A DNA stretch of 64,000 bases from Wukongibacter sp050859025. Its GTDB lineage: Bacteria; Bacillota; Clostridia; Peptostreptococcales; Caminicellaceae. A program made the translations under genes and the position numbers. The stretch is from positions 3,720,001 through 3,784,000 of the forward strand of contig NZ_CP138200.1 of the NCBI RefSeq assembly GCF_050859025.1. The letters are read 5' to 3'. The notes under the pieces were generated by a model. The model did not search any database and had not been told where the DNA came from. It saw only the letters and a list, made by a program, of their open reading frames with translations. How positions within the stretch are numbered: position 1 is the stretch's first letter; each line of letters begins with the position of its first letter. Positions 15,512-23,196 of the stretch are shown here, piece after piece.

Positions 15512-16284
15512 ATCATCATAACTTCATTTATTATTTCTTCCGCTCTCTCATAAGCTTCTTTAACTTTATCATCATTAATATCTACTTTATAACCATTTTC
15601 TATTGCATCAAATAATTGATCGAAATTATCTACTTCAACTGTTGGTATTTGATCAATTACTATAACTTTGCATCTTTCTTCAATTTCTGTGTTTTCACCT
15701 TTTGCTATTATATCCGTTGTCCCAGACGATACAACAGTTATTTTACCTTTATTGCTTACCTTGGTAATTTTTTTGTTTTCTGACTTCCAAATAACCTTCT
15801 TATTAATTACATAATCTGGCAAGACTGCTACTGTTAACCTCTCTGCGCTACCTACTTCTATAGATACTTCTTCTTTATTCAAAACAATTGATTTAGCTTT
15901 CAAAATCCTTAGAAAAGACATCTTGACACCTTTTCTAAGGATTTTCCCATCTTCTGATTTTACATTATTTGATATATAAAGATAATACTCTTCTCCTTCT
16001 TTAAAAGAGTCAATTGGATCAACAATAACACTTTTTCCATCATCTTTTATAAATAGATCACTATTTACTAAATTCCCGTCAATATTTTTAATAAAAATAT
16101 AATAATCTTGGATAGTAGATTTATCTAAAATATTATCAAACTTTATAGTCCAGGTTTTATCTAAGTCTTCAATAGTTTTATTTTTCCATTCTATCCAGGA
16201 TTCTTGAGCATATGAAAATGAACATAAAAATATTGATAAGATCATTGTTAAAACTAGAATCTTTTTCATTTGTTTTTCCTCCAT
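15508..16284 (-). CDS. secreted protein with SbsA-type Ig and BIG2 domains, N-terminal half of a split gene
   Basis: A 258-residue exported protein. The signal peptide lies at about 1-27 (a better start may be the internal ATG of MKKILVL, 5 codons in, after the ribosome binding site), with cleavage near SYA-Q. An SbsA-type Ig domain follows at about 32-125 (TWTIKFDNILDKSTIQDYYI), then a BIG2 Ig-like domain at about 130-210 (LNKEEVSIEVGSAERLTVAV; KITKVSNKGKITVVSSGTTD). The C-terminal helix is VKEAYERAEEIINEV. The protein ends where the transglutaminase-like frame begins (ATGA overlap), and in homologous architectures that helix runs straight into the transglutaminase fold, so a frameshift probably separates one enzyme. 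Exported Ig-tethered transglutaminases act on cell wall or surface proteins. Confidence 0.75.
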   Translation of the reverse strand: MEEKQMKKILVLTMILSIFLCSFSYAQESWIEWKNKTIEDLDKTWTIKFDNILDKSTIQDYYIFIKNIDGNLVNSDLFIKDDGKSVIVDPIDSFKEGEEYYLYISNNVKSEDGKILRKGVKMSFLRILKAKSIVLNKEEVSIEVGSAERLTVAVLPDYVINKKVIWKSENKKITKVSNKGKITVVSSGTTDIIAKGENTEIEERCKVIVIDQIPTVEVDNFDQLFDAIENGYKVDINDDKVKEAYERAEEIINEVMMI

Positions 16285-16404
16285 TTAATTTGTATAAGCC
16301 TAGCATTAATGATATGCAAGTCTTCATTAGCATTTGCTTATCCAATATTTAGTAATCAAATGCAAACATTTTGATCTATTGCAATAGATAATGAGAAGAT
16401 AATC

Positions 16405-16557
16405 ATGCCTGATTCGGATTTAAGTATTATAGGAATAAATTATCGTGAAGATATAATTATAGCTGGTAAAGAGAAAACATTCGAGGTTGTCATTGATAAA
16501 AGTAAATTAGTAAAGCCTAATCCATGCCCTATAATCATACTATTTAAAATAAGTTAG
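16405..16557 (+). pseudogene. 50-codon coding relic of unknown origin
   Basis: The frame opens upstream of the ATG (IDNEKIIMPDSDLSIIGI), then REDIIIAGKEKTFEVVIDKS, and ends CPIIILFKIS. It has beta-strand-like, protein-like composition but no ribosome binding site. I read it as a gene fragment. Family not recognised. Confidence 0.3.
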
Positions 16558-16668
16558 TAAAGTCTTATGCTTCTCTTCTTCTCTCTATTCCTCAAATCTC
16601 CATCTTTCTTTATATTCCATTTTTTATATCAAATAGAACAATTTATTAATAATGTCTTAATTTTTATA

Positions 16669-16692
16669 TTTTTTACATTTTTCTACATTTTT
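16669..16692 (+). promoter_or_regulatory. 24-base element shared with the toxin promoter region
   Basis: TTTTTTACATTTTTCTACAT followed by TTTT occurs here 60 bases before the small secreted gene at 16753. It recurs exactly, in inverse orientation, at 5845-5868 upstream of the secreted toxin gene. A TATAAT box (16699-16704) follows here. A shared control site is possible. Confidence 0.4.
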
Positions 16693-16752
16693 TTATGTTA
16701 TAATACTTTTGTTGAAAAGTTAGCGACAAATATAACTTAGGAGGAAATATTT

Positions 16753-17136
16753 ATGAAAAACAAAATCTTTACTTTACTTTTAGTTGTAAGTTTGATGGTG
16801 GCTTTTACTGTTACTTCTTTTGCTAATTACACTAAAGGTAAGTGCTATGGTATAGATCCAAATGAGACTATATCTATAGAAATTGACAGCAAGGTAATGA
16901 CTAGTGATGATGATCATATAAGCTTTACTGTAGAAAGTGTAGACCCTACTGATTCATATAAAGTAACGATATTTGATGAACGAGCTCAAGTAGTAGTTTT
17001 CGAAAAAACTTTCCAAGGCGAACTATATCCACGATACACTGTTGACAATATTAATACTAGGCACACACATATAGTATCAATAGAAAATTTGAATGATTAC
17101 AGGATTAAACCCTTTATTGAGATTCGCAATTGGTAA
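16753..17136 (+). CDS. small secreted protein, paralogue of 1677-2072
   Basis: A 127-residue exported protein with a Sec signal peptide at about 1-25 (MKNKIFTLLLVV, cleavage after TSFA-N), preceded by CTTAGGAGGAAATATTT. The mature 102 residues are beta-rich with two short acidic loops, contain one cysteine (KGKCYG) and the NTRHTHIVSI element, and end FIEIRNW. It parallels the 131-residue protein at 1677 in signal peptide, length and the late His-rich strand. No known domain. A hairpin terminator follows, so it is monocistronic. Confidence 0.7.
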   Translation: MKNKIFTLLLVVSLMVAFTVTSFANYTKGKCYGIDPNETISIEIDSKVMTSDDDHISFTVESVDPTDSYKVTIFDERAQVVVFEKTFQGELYPRYTVDNINTRHTHIVSIENLNDYRIKPFIEIRNW

Positions 17137-17166
17137 ATTAATTATAATATATCGCTAACTTTTATG

Positions 17167-17198
17167 AGCTATCTATTGACTTTTTAGATAGCTTTTTA
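17167..17198 (+). terminator. Rho-independent terminator of the small secreted gene
   Basis: AGCTATCTA pairs with TAGATAGCT over a 10-base loop and is followed by TTTTT, 30 bases after the stop at 17136. Confidence 0.7.
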
Positions 17199-17210
17199 CA
17201 ACTTTCTGTA

Positions 17211-17306
17211 ATGGGAATATATAAAGTTTTGTCTAAATAGTAAATAATTCTAATGACAAGAAATAAAAAGAGATGACCATTTACACAAAACTTTATACAT
17301 TCCCAT
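17211..17306. mobile_element. 96 bp MITE-like element with 28 bp terminal inverted repeats
   Basis: The ends ATGGGAATATATAAAGTTTT then GTCTAAAT and the complement of 17279-17306 match at 26 of 28 bases, flanking 40 bases of non-coding sequence. The core GGGAATGTA-TAAA...TGTG resembles the left end of the IS256-family element at about 6626, so it may be a non-autonomous derivative of such an element. The sequence starting right after its right end (ATATCATAGGCTTTACTAAT) also occurs at about 3350, so the element marks a repeat boundary. Confidence 0.6.
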
Positions 17307-17315
17307 ATCATAGGC

Positions 17316-17475
17316 TTTACTAATTTACTTATCATCCTCAGAACCACTACCTATTGCCTTAATTTTTTCTATTAACTTTTGTAATTATCCTATGATCTTC
17401 ATATTCCATCATTACAAAATGTAAAATTTTATAAATTGATATATAATCCTTCTCTATTATGTAGCGGGCTTCATC
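17316..17475 (-). pseudogene. C-terminal relic of an unknown gene
   Basis: The minus strand reads DEARYIIEKDYISIYKILHF, then VMMEYEDHRIIT, and after a one-base shift LIEKIKAIGSGSEDDK and a stop. The last part also survives at 3360-3425 (LTEKIKAIISGFENDK then stop). Both are orphan 3' ends of one lost gene family. Not recognised. Confidence 0.4.
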
Positions 17476-17640
17476 TTTGCCTTTAAGCCAATCAATAAAT
17501 CATATTCATTTATATCATTGCTTTGCATCGTTATTCTTAATAATAACCTTCACTAATACTAGTACTTTTTTCTGGCATTACTAGCTCTTCATTTGAATTT
17601 AGCGTCTTCTTCCCAATCTATTCTATGAAATCATATAAAA
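17460..17640 (-). pseudogene. degraded copy of the kelch-protein FN3/C-terminal tail
   Basis: Minus-strand pieces SNEELVMPEKSTSISEG and RITMQSNDINEYDLL align with SNEASATPEGSSSGSG and RITMQNGKINEYDLL of the exported kelch protein at 13452. A WEEDA piece upstream corresponds to its FN3 strand. Frameshifts and deletions separate the pieces. A second member of that family once stood here. Confidence 0.6.
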
Positions 17641-17651
17641 CCATATAACGT

Positions 17652-17990
17652 ACTTGTGCTTTAACTTCTCCAAAAGGAATAATTTTCAGTTCTTTAAAAT
17701 TTCTATGAACCTTTACAAATCTCGTGCATAAAATAATATTGTAAGTTTTATATATCCAAATCAAAATTAATGTTCCTTTATTCTAAAGAAGCTTTTTTAA
17801 TAAAGGAAAAGCTTTTATTATTTTTTCAATATACTGTCTGATATCTATATATGGATTTTTTAGAATAGAACATTGTATTAGAGATTTAGGATTTTATCTT
17901 TAAGGAGATGAATGATAATGGCTTACTCAGATAGAGAATTGCTTGCTAGGATAATTAAGTGTGAGGCAGGTGGCGAAGGCGACAATGGAA
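17652..17990. repeat. 339 bp direct repeat, copy 2 (copy 1 at 3593-3931)
   Basis: This gapless counterpart of 3593-3931 contains the promoter region and first 25 codons of the intact cwlJ. It also includes an internal hairpin (AAGCTTTTTTAATAAAGGAA followed by AAGCTTTT). Confidence 0.9.
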
Positions 17991-18361
17991 TGAAAGCAGT
18001 TGCTACCGTCGTAATGAATCGCGTTAGAGTACCTTATGGAGAATATCATAGAGTAGGTCAAGGCGATGTTAGAAAAGTAATATATCAACAGGGTCAATTT
18101 GACTGTGTTCGGTCAGTCCTTGGAGGGGTAGCTAATCCACAAACAATCTGGGCTAATCCTCCTGAGCAGATACATTATGATATTGCTGATTGGGCTTTGT
18201 CCGGTAATCGTCTATTTACCGTAGGCTACTCGCTATGGTATTTTAACCCATTTCAGCCAGCATGTCCTTACGTTTTTCCTAGAAACGGAACTGGAAACTT
18301 GCAAGTTAGAGTAGGTGAACACTGCTTCTACAATCCTACTGAAAAATATGCCCAAACTTAA
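17918..18361 (+). CDS. cwlJ: cell wall hydrolase CwlJ (spore cortex-lytic)
   Basis: A 147-residue Hydrolase_2 (SleB/CwlJ) domain protein that hydrolyses muramic-lactam cortex peptidoglycan during spore germination. It shows the family signature LLARIIKCEAGGEGDNGMKA with the catalytic Glu in CEAGGE, followed by VATVVMNRVR, the QGQFDCV segment and a closing LWYFNP. As in CwlJ it is a bare catalytic domain without signal peptide or peptidoglycan-binding domain; SleB has both. AAGGAGATGA precedes two in-frame ATGs (17912 and 17918), and I prefer the second by spacing. gerQ follows 154 bases downstream, the known functional partner that localises CwlJ to the coat. Its 5' part is duplicated at 3593-3931. 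Confidence 0.92.
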   Translation: MAYSDRELLARIIKCEAGGEGDNGMKAVATVVMNRVRVPYGEYHRVGQGDVRKVIYQQGQFDCVRSVLGGVANPQTIWANPPEQIHYDIADWALSGNRLFTVGYSLWYFNPFQPACPYVFPRNGTGNLQVRVGEHCFYNPTEKYAQT

Positions 18362-18515
18362 GATCACTAAATTACATAATTCTAACTTGGCAGAACTACA
18401 TAGTAAATATGGTTTTTTCTCAGGCTATTAAAGCTATATTTAGTATAGAGTTTTAGGTGGTAATTATGTGATTTGCTCTGATAATTTATGTATAAATTAG
18501 GGAGGTTGCTAGTAA

Positions 18516-18929
18516 ATGTATTCAAATTATTTTTTTAGAATGCCAATGTACCCAATGTCAAACAATCCTATAGGTGAAAATTCTATGATGGGTATGCCAC
18601 CTTATCAAGAGGATAGTCGTCAGGATGAACCGTCACCTATAACAGGTTTTGGTACTTCTGGAGAGCCAGATTTTCTTATTCAACCAGGTCCTCCTGTGCA
18701 AGATGACGTAAACTATACACAAGGCTATTTAAGGACTAAAATAGGCGAATATGTTAAAATCGAATTTCTAATCGGTACTAACCTTTTTATCGATAAAGAA
18801 GGCGTTTTAAAAGACGTTGGTATTAGTTACGTTGTTATTGAAGAGGCTGGTACAGGAAATGAATTGATGGCAGATATTTACTCAATTAAATTTGTAACAC
18901 TTTTCGAAAATGGTCCAACTAGACCATGA
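18516..18929 (+). CDS. gerQ: spore coat protein GerQ
   Basis: A 137-residue protein. The N-terminal 60 residues are Met/Pro/Tyr-rich coat-type low-complexity sequence (MYSNYFFRMPMYPMSNNP; MMGMPPYQED). The C-terminal 70 residues match the GerQ domain (YLRTKIGEYVKIEFLIGTNL; VGISYVVIEEAGTGNELMAD; IYSIKFVTLFE). In Bacillus, GerQ is a coat protein needed for CwlJ stability and localisation, is cross-linked by transglutaminase, and is expressed in the mother cell. The start follows TAGGGAGGTTGC. The cwlJ-gerQ order is conserved with bacilli. Control by SigE or SigK is inferred; I could not identify a convincing mother-cell promoter. Confidence 0.88.
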   Translation: MYSNYFFRMPMYPMSNNPIGENSMMGMPPYQEDSRQDEPSPITGFGTSGEPDFLIQPGPPVQDDVNYTQGYLRTKIGEYVKIEFLIGTNLFIDKEGVLKDVGISYVVIEEAGTGNELMADIYSIKFVTLFENGPTRP

Positions 18930-19014
18930 TAGAGATACTTTAACCAAAATCATTTATTTTTTCAAAATCAGAAATACAAAATCCCCTAGTCTTAAAATTT
19001 ATTTCTCCTTTAAA

Positions 19015-19074
19015 ATGATTAAAATGTAAAAGGCCAGCACTCATTTTTATGCTAGCCTTTTACATTTTAATCAT
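19015..19074. terminator. bidirectional terminator between gerQ and the lytic transglycosylase gene
   Basis: A 24-base arm ATGATTAAAATGTAAAAGGC-CAGC pairs with GCTAGCCTTTTACATTTTAA-TCAT over a 12-base loop. Its right arm contains the stop codon of the minus-strand gene, so both converging transcripts can end here. Confidence 0.8.
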
Positions 19075-19795
19075 TTAATTCAAGAAACTTCTTTTCTCTT
19101 GTTAAAACTCCTCTTGAGTAGGTTGTTGAGTAAGTTTTATGTTTTTGGTAGTATCTTTTTAGATTATATGGTCCCCTATTGTATTCAGAAAGAATCCTTT
19201 CATAGTTCTCTCCATAGGCTTCCTTTAAGATGCTTAGATATACTACACCTAAACCAATATTATACTCTGGCTCAAATATTTTTTGTGGATCATATTTTAA
19301 TCCTAATTTATGGCCATATTCTCTAGCTAACCATTTTTCAGTAGAAGGTATAATTTGCATATATCCTCTATCATTATCTTCTCCTACCTCATACTGATTA
19401 AAATCACTTTCTAGTTTTATAATAGCTAGTATTAAAGAAGACTTAATATTAAATTTTTTAGAATATGCAGAAACTATTGCAGCTGTTTCTAAATCTAAAG
19501 GTGTTTTTTCTGCTATCTCTTGGACTTGGTCTAAATCCATATTCATATACTTTTGAACGCTCTTTAGTTCATCTAAAGTTTTCTTCTTTTCTTCTAGCTC
19601 TTCTACTAATTGCTCTAGATTCTTGATTCTCTCATCAATCTCAACTGATAAAACAGAAAACTCTTTTTTCAAGTTTTCAGTTTTAGAAGTATATACTTTT
19701 GAATCAGCTTTAATTGAGTATTGAGCATAGCTAATATATGCAGTATTTATAATTAGAATTATTAATATTATTACATTTACTAGTCTTTTTGTCAT
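19067..19795 (-). CDS. exported lytic transglycosylase (SLT domain)
   Basis: A 242-residue protein that should cleave peptidoglycan between MurNAc and GlcNAc. Residues 1-25 form a signal peptide or anchor, about 35-75 a coiled coil (ERIKNLEQLVEELEEKKKTL), and about 100-240 the SLT fold: catalytic Glu in IIKLESDFNQYEVG, then DRGYMQIIPST, ILSEYNRGPYN and a closing YSRGVL. A GTG at 19807 is in frame, but ATG 19795 sits properly after AAAGGAGTG. It is monocistronic, converging on gerQ through a shared terminator. The coiled coil suggests docking to a partner. A role in sporulation is possible but not shown. Confidence 0.85.
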   Translation of the reverse strand: MTKRLVNVIILIILIINTAYISYAQYSIKADSKVYTSKTENLKKEFSVLSVEIDERIKNLEQLVEELEEKKKTLDELKSVQKYMNMDLDQVQEIAEKTPLDLETAAIVSAYSKKFNIKSSLILAIIKLESDFNQYEVGEDNDRGYMQIIPSTEKWLAREYGHKLGLKYDPQKIFEPEYNIGLGVVYLSILKEAYGENYERILSEYNRGPYNLKRYYQKHKTYSTTYSRGVLTREKKFLELND

Positions 19796-19807
19796 AATCA
19801 GAATCAC

Positions 19808-20562
19808 TCCTTTCTTTAAAGTCTAAATTTATAAGCATCTTAGTTTTTATCATGGATTCAATTTTCTATGTATGTTAATACATAATACCCATAGTAAATT
19901 GTTAATTACCAAAAGCTTGACCATTTTAGGTTAAATTTTTCTTTAAAAAATAACCTGCAATAAAAAAAAGCATTTCCAAAAATGCTTTTTTTTATACCCG
20001 AGAAAAGATTATAATACATTTAGTCAAGCTTTGCAATATATTCCATGAAATTTAGTTAAATTTTCATATTTTCTGGATGAAATATAGCTATTTTATCAAA
20101 GTACTAACAAGCCTCTATTCTTCTATTTCCAATGTGTTCATTATTTGTAAAATTCTAAATTGATATAGTAATATTTTTTAATTTTTTTTATGTCTAAACT
20201 ACTATTTTCTTATTAATTTAAATCTAAAACAAATTATTATTTCTCCCTAAATATCATATATAGAGATTCTAGTAAAAACTATTAATTTGCCCACATCAAA
20301 ATCTCTTAAAAATATCAAGTATTTTGCTATGTATAATTTAACCTCTGCTATTTAAACTCCATATAATTAAACCCAAAATATACTTTACATTCTTTTCATA
20401 ATATTATATATTTTATAAGGCAAATGATTAATTTATTAACACAATAAAATCCTGATATATTTTTTATATCTATCAGATTGGATTTTTTTTTATAAATAGT
20501 CTATACTAACATCTATGACAGTCTCATCTTCTAAATCGATTTATAACAAAGGATGATTCTTT
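19808..20562. other. 755-base non-coding stretch
   Basis: No credible ORF. It holds a strong terminator-type hairpin at 19962-19993 (AAAAAAAAGCATT/AATGCTTTTTTTT), a second hairpin at 20446-20488 (AAAATCC...GGATTTT, with nested TGATATA/TATATCTATCA) followed by a T run 75 bases before the DUF3810 gene, and an AGGTTA/TAACCT stem at 19929-19957. The 20446 hairpin could attenuate the downstream gene. Otherwise very AT-rich sequence. Confidence 0.5.
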
Positions 20563-21672
20563 ATGAAAATTAGAAAAATACAAAAAAAGATTTTCTTGAT
20601 TCTTCTTTTACCACTAGCCATATTAATATCCTATATTGGTTCAAGAAATTCTTATATAATTGAACAACTGTATTCAAACAGTGTTTATAAATTTTTCAGT
20701 CAGGTTTTCAGTAGGCTTACTGGTATACTTCCTTTTTCGGTAGGAGAACTTCTATTGATTATCATTGTTTTTATATTTGTTTATTCAATGATTATAACCA
20801 TCATCAAAGCTACAAAGCTTAAAACTCAAAGAATAAGAGTATGTTTAAATTTTCTTCTAAATACTATTATTTTAATAAGTATTCTATACTTTACCTTCAT
20901 AGTCATTTGGGGCTTAAATTATCACCGTCTACCTTTTTCAGAAATTTCAGAGTTTGATGTAAAACCTTCTTCTACAGACGAATTAGTTATGGTATGTAAT
21001 GATCTTATAAATAGAGCAAACAAATTAAGAGAAGAGGTTCTAGAAGATTCATCGGGTGTAATGAAGCTTAATTACAATAATAAGGAAGTTTTTATAAAAG
21101 CTTATCAGGGATATGACGCTGCCTCATGCCTCTATAGTGAATTAGGAGGTAAATATGGTAGGCCTAAAGGGCTCATTTTCTCTAAGGGTCTATCCATATC
21201 TGGAATATCCGGTATATATTCTCCTTTTACCTTTGAACCAAATGTAAATATAGAAATACCTGACTGTATGATTCCCAGTACTACATGTCATGAAATGGCG
21301 CATCAGCGTGGATTTGCTAGGGAAGATGAAGCTAATTTCATTTCATATTTGACCTGTAACCTACATCCAGATATAGAATTTCAATATTCAGGTACACTTC
21401 TAGCTTTAATCCACTCCATGAATACTCTATATAAATACGATGAAAATGAATTTACTAAGCTTCGAAAGCGATATAGTGATGGAGTTATTAGAGATTTAAT
21501 TTCTTTAAGTGAATTTTGGGCGTCCTATGAGGGACCAGTAGAAAGAGCCTCTAACAAACTAAATAATGCGTATCTTAAATCTAACTATCAAAAAGACGGC
21601 GTTCGAAGCTATGGTAGAATGGTAGACTTACTTATCGCTGAATATAGAAGCAAAGAAAGCAAGAACTATTAA
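20563..21672 (+). CDS. DUF3810 family membrane metallopeptidase-like protein
   Basis: A 369-residue protein with three N-terminal transmembrane helices (about 9-27, 62-84, 98-122) and a soluble C-terminal region. It carries the zinc-peptidase signature HEMAH (in TTCHEMAHQRGFAREDEANF) followed by a likely third ligand Glu in EDEAN. This matches the DUF3810 family, whose substrate is not known. GGCLNYHRLPF-type sequence (WGLNYHRLPF) after the third helix is also typical. AAAGGATGATTCTTT precedes the start. Monocistronic, bounded by terminators. The active site should face outside or lie at the membrane if the N-terminus is inside; topology is inferred. Confidence 0.82.
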   Translation: MKIRKIQKKIFLILLLPLAILISYIGSRNSYIIEQLYSNSVYKFFSQVFSRLTGILPFSVGELLLIIIVFIFVYSMIITIIKATKLKTQRIRVCLNFLLNTIILISILYFTFIVIWGLNYHRLPFSEISEFDVKPSSTDELVMVCNDLINRANKLREEVLEDSSGVMKLNYNNKEVFIKAYQGYDAASCLYSELGGKYGRPKGLIFSKGLSISGISGIYSPFTFEPNVNIEIPDCMIPSTTCHEMAHQRGFAREDEANFISYLTCNLHPDIEFQYSGTLLALIHSMNTLYKYDENEFTKLRKRYSDGVIRDLISLSEFWASYEGPVERASNKLNNAYLKSNYQKDGVRSYGRMVDLLIAEYRSKESKNY

Positions 21673-21710
21673 AGTTAATTTGTTATAAGGTGATATGTAG
21701 ATGGTACAAA

Positions 21711-21767
21711 GTATTATACATTATAAATGAGAAAGACATCTAGCCTTTCTCATTTATAATGTAATAC
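21711..21767. terminator. bidirectional terminator between DUF3810 and citrate synthase genes
   Basis: GTATTATACATTATAAATGA-GAAAG pairs with CTTTCTCATTTATAATGTAA-TAC over about 9 bases, a nearly perfect 23-25 bp stem between converging genes. Confidence 0.8.
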
Positions 21768-21784
21768 TTCACAGTTTCTATAAG

Positions 21785-23140
21785 CTATCTCTTATGCATA
21801 GGAATATAATCATTTCCTATATCTACAACTTCGTAGGCTGGTCTAAGAATCTTCTTATCGCTGACAATCTGTTCAATTCTATGGGCACACCAACCAGGTA
21901 CTCTTGCTACTGCAAAAAGAGGAGTATAGAGTTCTTGTGGAATATTCAGCATTTCATAAACAAATCCAGAATACAAATCTACGTTAGAACAAATAACTGT
22001 ATCTTCGCCCTTCAACTCCTTAAATATCTCAATCGATAGTTCCTCTATATTTTTATACAGATTAAATTCATCCACAGCATCTTTTTCAACTGCAAGCTCA
22101 TAAGCCTTCTTTTTTAAAAGTTCAGCTCTTGGATCTGATTTGGTGTATACAGCATGACCCATACCATATATTAGTCCTTCCCTATTGAATGCTTCCTTTT
22201 TTAATATTTTCAATAAATAATCCTTTAGTATCCCCCTATCCTTCCAGTTCAGTGCATTCTCTTTTATATCAAGTATCATTTCTCTTACCTTAATATTTGC
22301 ACCTCCATGCTTCGGTCCCTTCAATGCTCCAACTGCTGCTGCTATAGCAGAATAAGTATCCGTTCCTGATGACGAGACAACATGTGTCGCAAAGGCTGAA
22401 TTATTACCTCCACCATGCTCGGCATGTATCACAAGACAAAGGTCTAAAATTTCAGCTTCTGTTTTAGTATATTTATTATCTTGTCTAATCATGAAAAGAA
22501 TATTCTCAGCCGTTCCTATACCCTTTTGAGGAGAATGGATGAACAAGCTTTTTTTACCAAAATAATGGGCTTTTGCTTGATATCCATAGGATACTATTGT
22601 TGGAAATCTCGCTATTAATTTTATACTTTGAAGTAAAAGATTTTTTACACTAGTATCATCCGGTGCATCATCATGCGAATATAGTACCAAAATGCTTCTC
22701 TGTAATTTATTCATAATATCTTTACTTGGAATTTTAAGAATCATGTTTTCTGTGAAGCTTTGCGGCAATGTTCTCCATTCATCAAGCATTGCATTAAATT
22801 CATCGAGTCTATTTTGAGTTGGAAGCTCACCAGACAGCAAAAGATATACACATTCTTCAAAACCGTAACGTCCCTGCTCTTGAAATCCCTTAACAATCTC
22901 ACTAAGTTTTATTCCTCTATAGAACAATTCCCCCTCCACTGCCATTTTTTCTTCACCTTCAAGCTTATATCCTTGAACGTATCCTACTTTTGTAACTCCT
23001 ACCTTAACACCCGTTCCATTACTATTTCTTAAACCCCTTTTTATATTAAACATATTATAGATTTCAGGTTTAATTAAATTATTTTTCTCTGCTGTAATGC
23101 TTAATTTATCAAATATCTTTGCAGAGGTTTCATTAGTCAA
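21785..23140 (-). CDS. citrate synthase
   Basis: A 451-residue enzyme condensing acetyl-CoA and oxaloacetate to citrate. Catalytic and binding residues are visible: His in VIHAEHGGGNNSAF, His in GALKGPKHGGANIKV, His in YGMGHAVYTKSDPRAELLK, and the C-terminal Arg in VPGWCAHRIEQ. At about 450 residues, with an N-terminal extension before the usual GVTKVGYVQG region, it fits the longer clostridial Si-type group. Third gene of a minus-strand acn-icd-citrate synthase operon, 56 bases after icd, ending at a bidirectional terminator. The three enzymes make 2-oxoglutarate for glutamate synthesis in anaerobes lacking a full TCA cycle. Confidence 0.95.
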   Translation of the reverse strand: MTNETSAKIFDKLSITAEKNNLIKPEIYNMFNIKRGLRNSNGTGVKVGVTKVGYVQGYKLEGEEKMAVEGELFYRGIKLSEIVKGFQEQGRYGFEECVYLLLSGELPTQNRLDEFNAMLDEWRTLPQSFTENMILKIPSKDIMNKLQRSILVLYSHDDAPDDTSVKNLLLQSIKLIARFPTIVSYGYQAKAHYFGKKSLFIHSPQKGIGTAENILFMIRQDNKYTKTEAEILDLCLVIHAEHGGGNNSAFATHVVSSSGTDTYSAIAAAVGALKGPKHGGANIKVREMILDIKENALNWKDRGILKDYLLKILKKEAFNREGLIYGMGHAVYTKSDPRAELLKKKAYELAVEKDAVDEFNLYKNIEELSIEIFKELKGEDTVICSNVDLYSGFVYEMLNIPQELYTPLFAVARVPGWCAHRIEQIVSDKKILRPAYEVVDIGNDYIPMHKR

Positions 23141-23196
23141 TTTTTTTACCCCCTCACTTGAAATAAATGGCTTTTAATTTGTCCATTAAATCCTTT

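Noticed and set aside
17162..17347. 61-codon minus-strand frame
   Set aside because: It crosses both terminal repeats of the 96 bp MITE and a terminator, and has no ribosome binding site.
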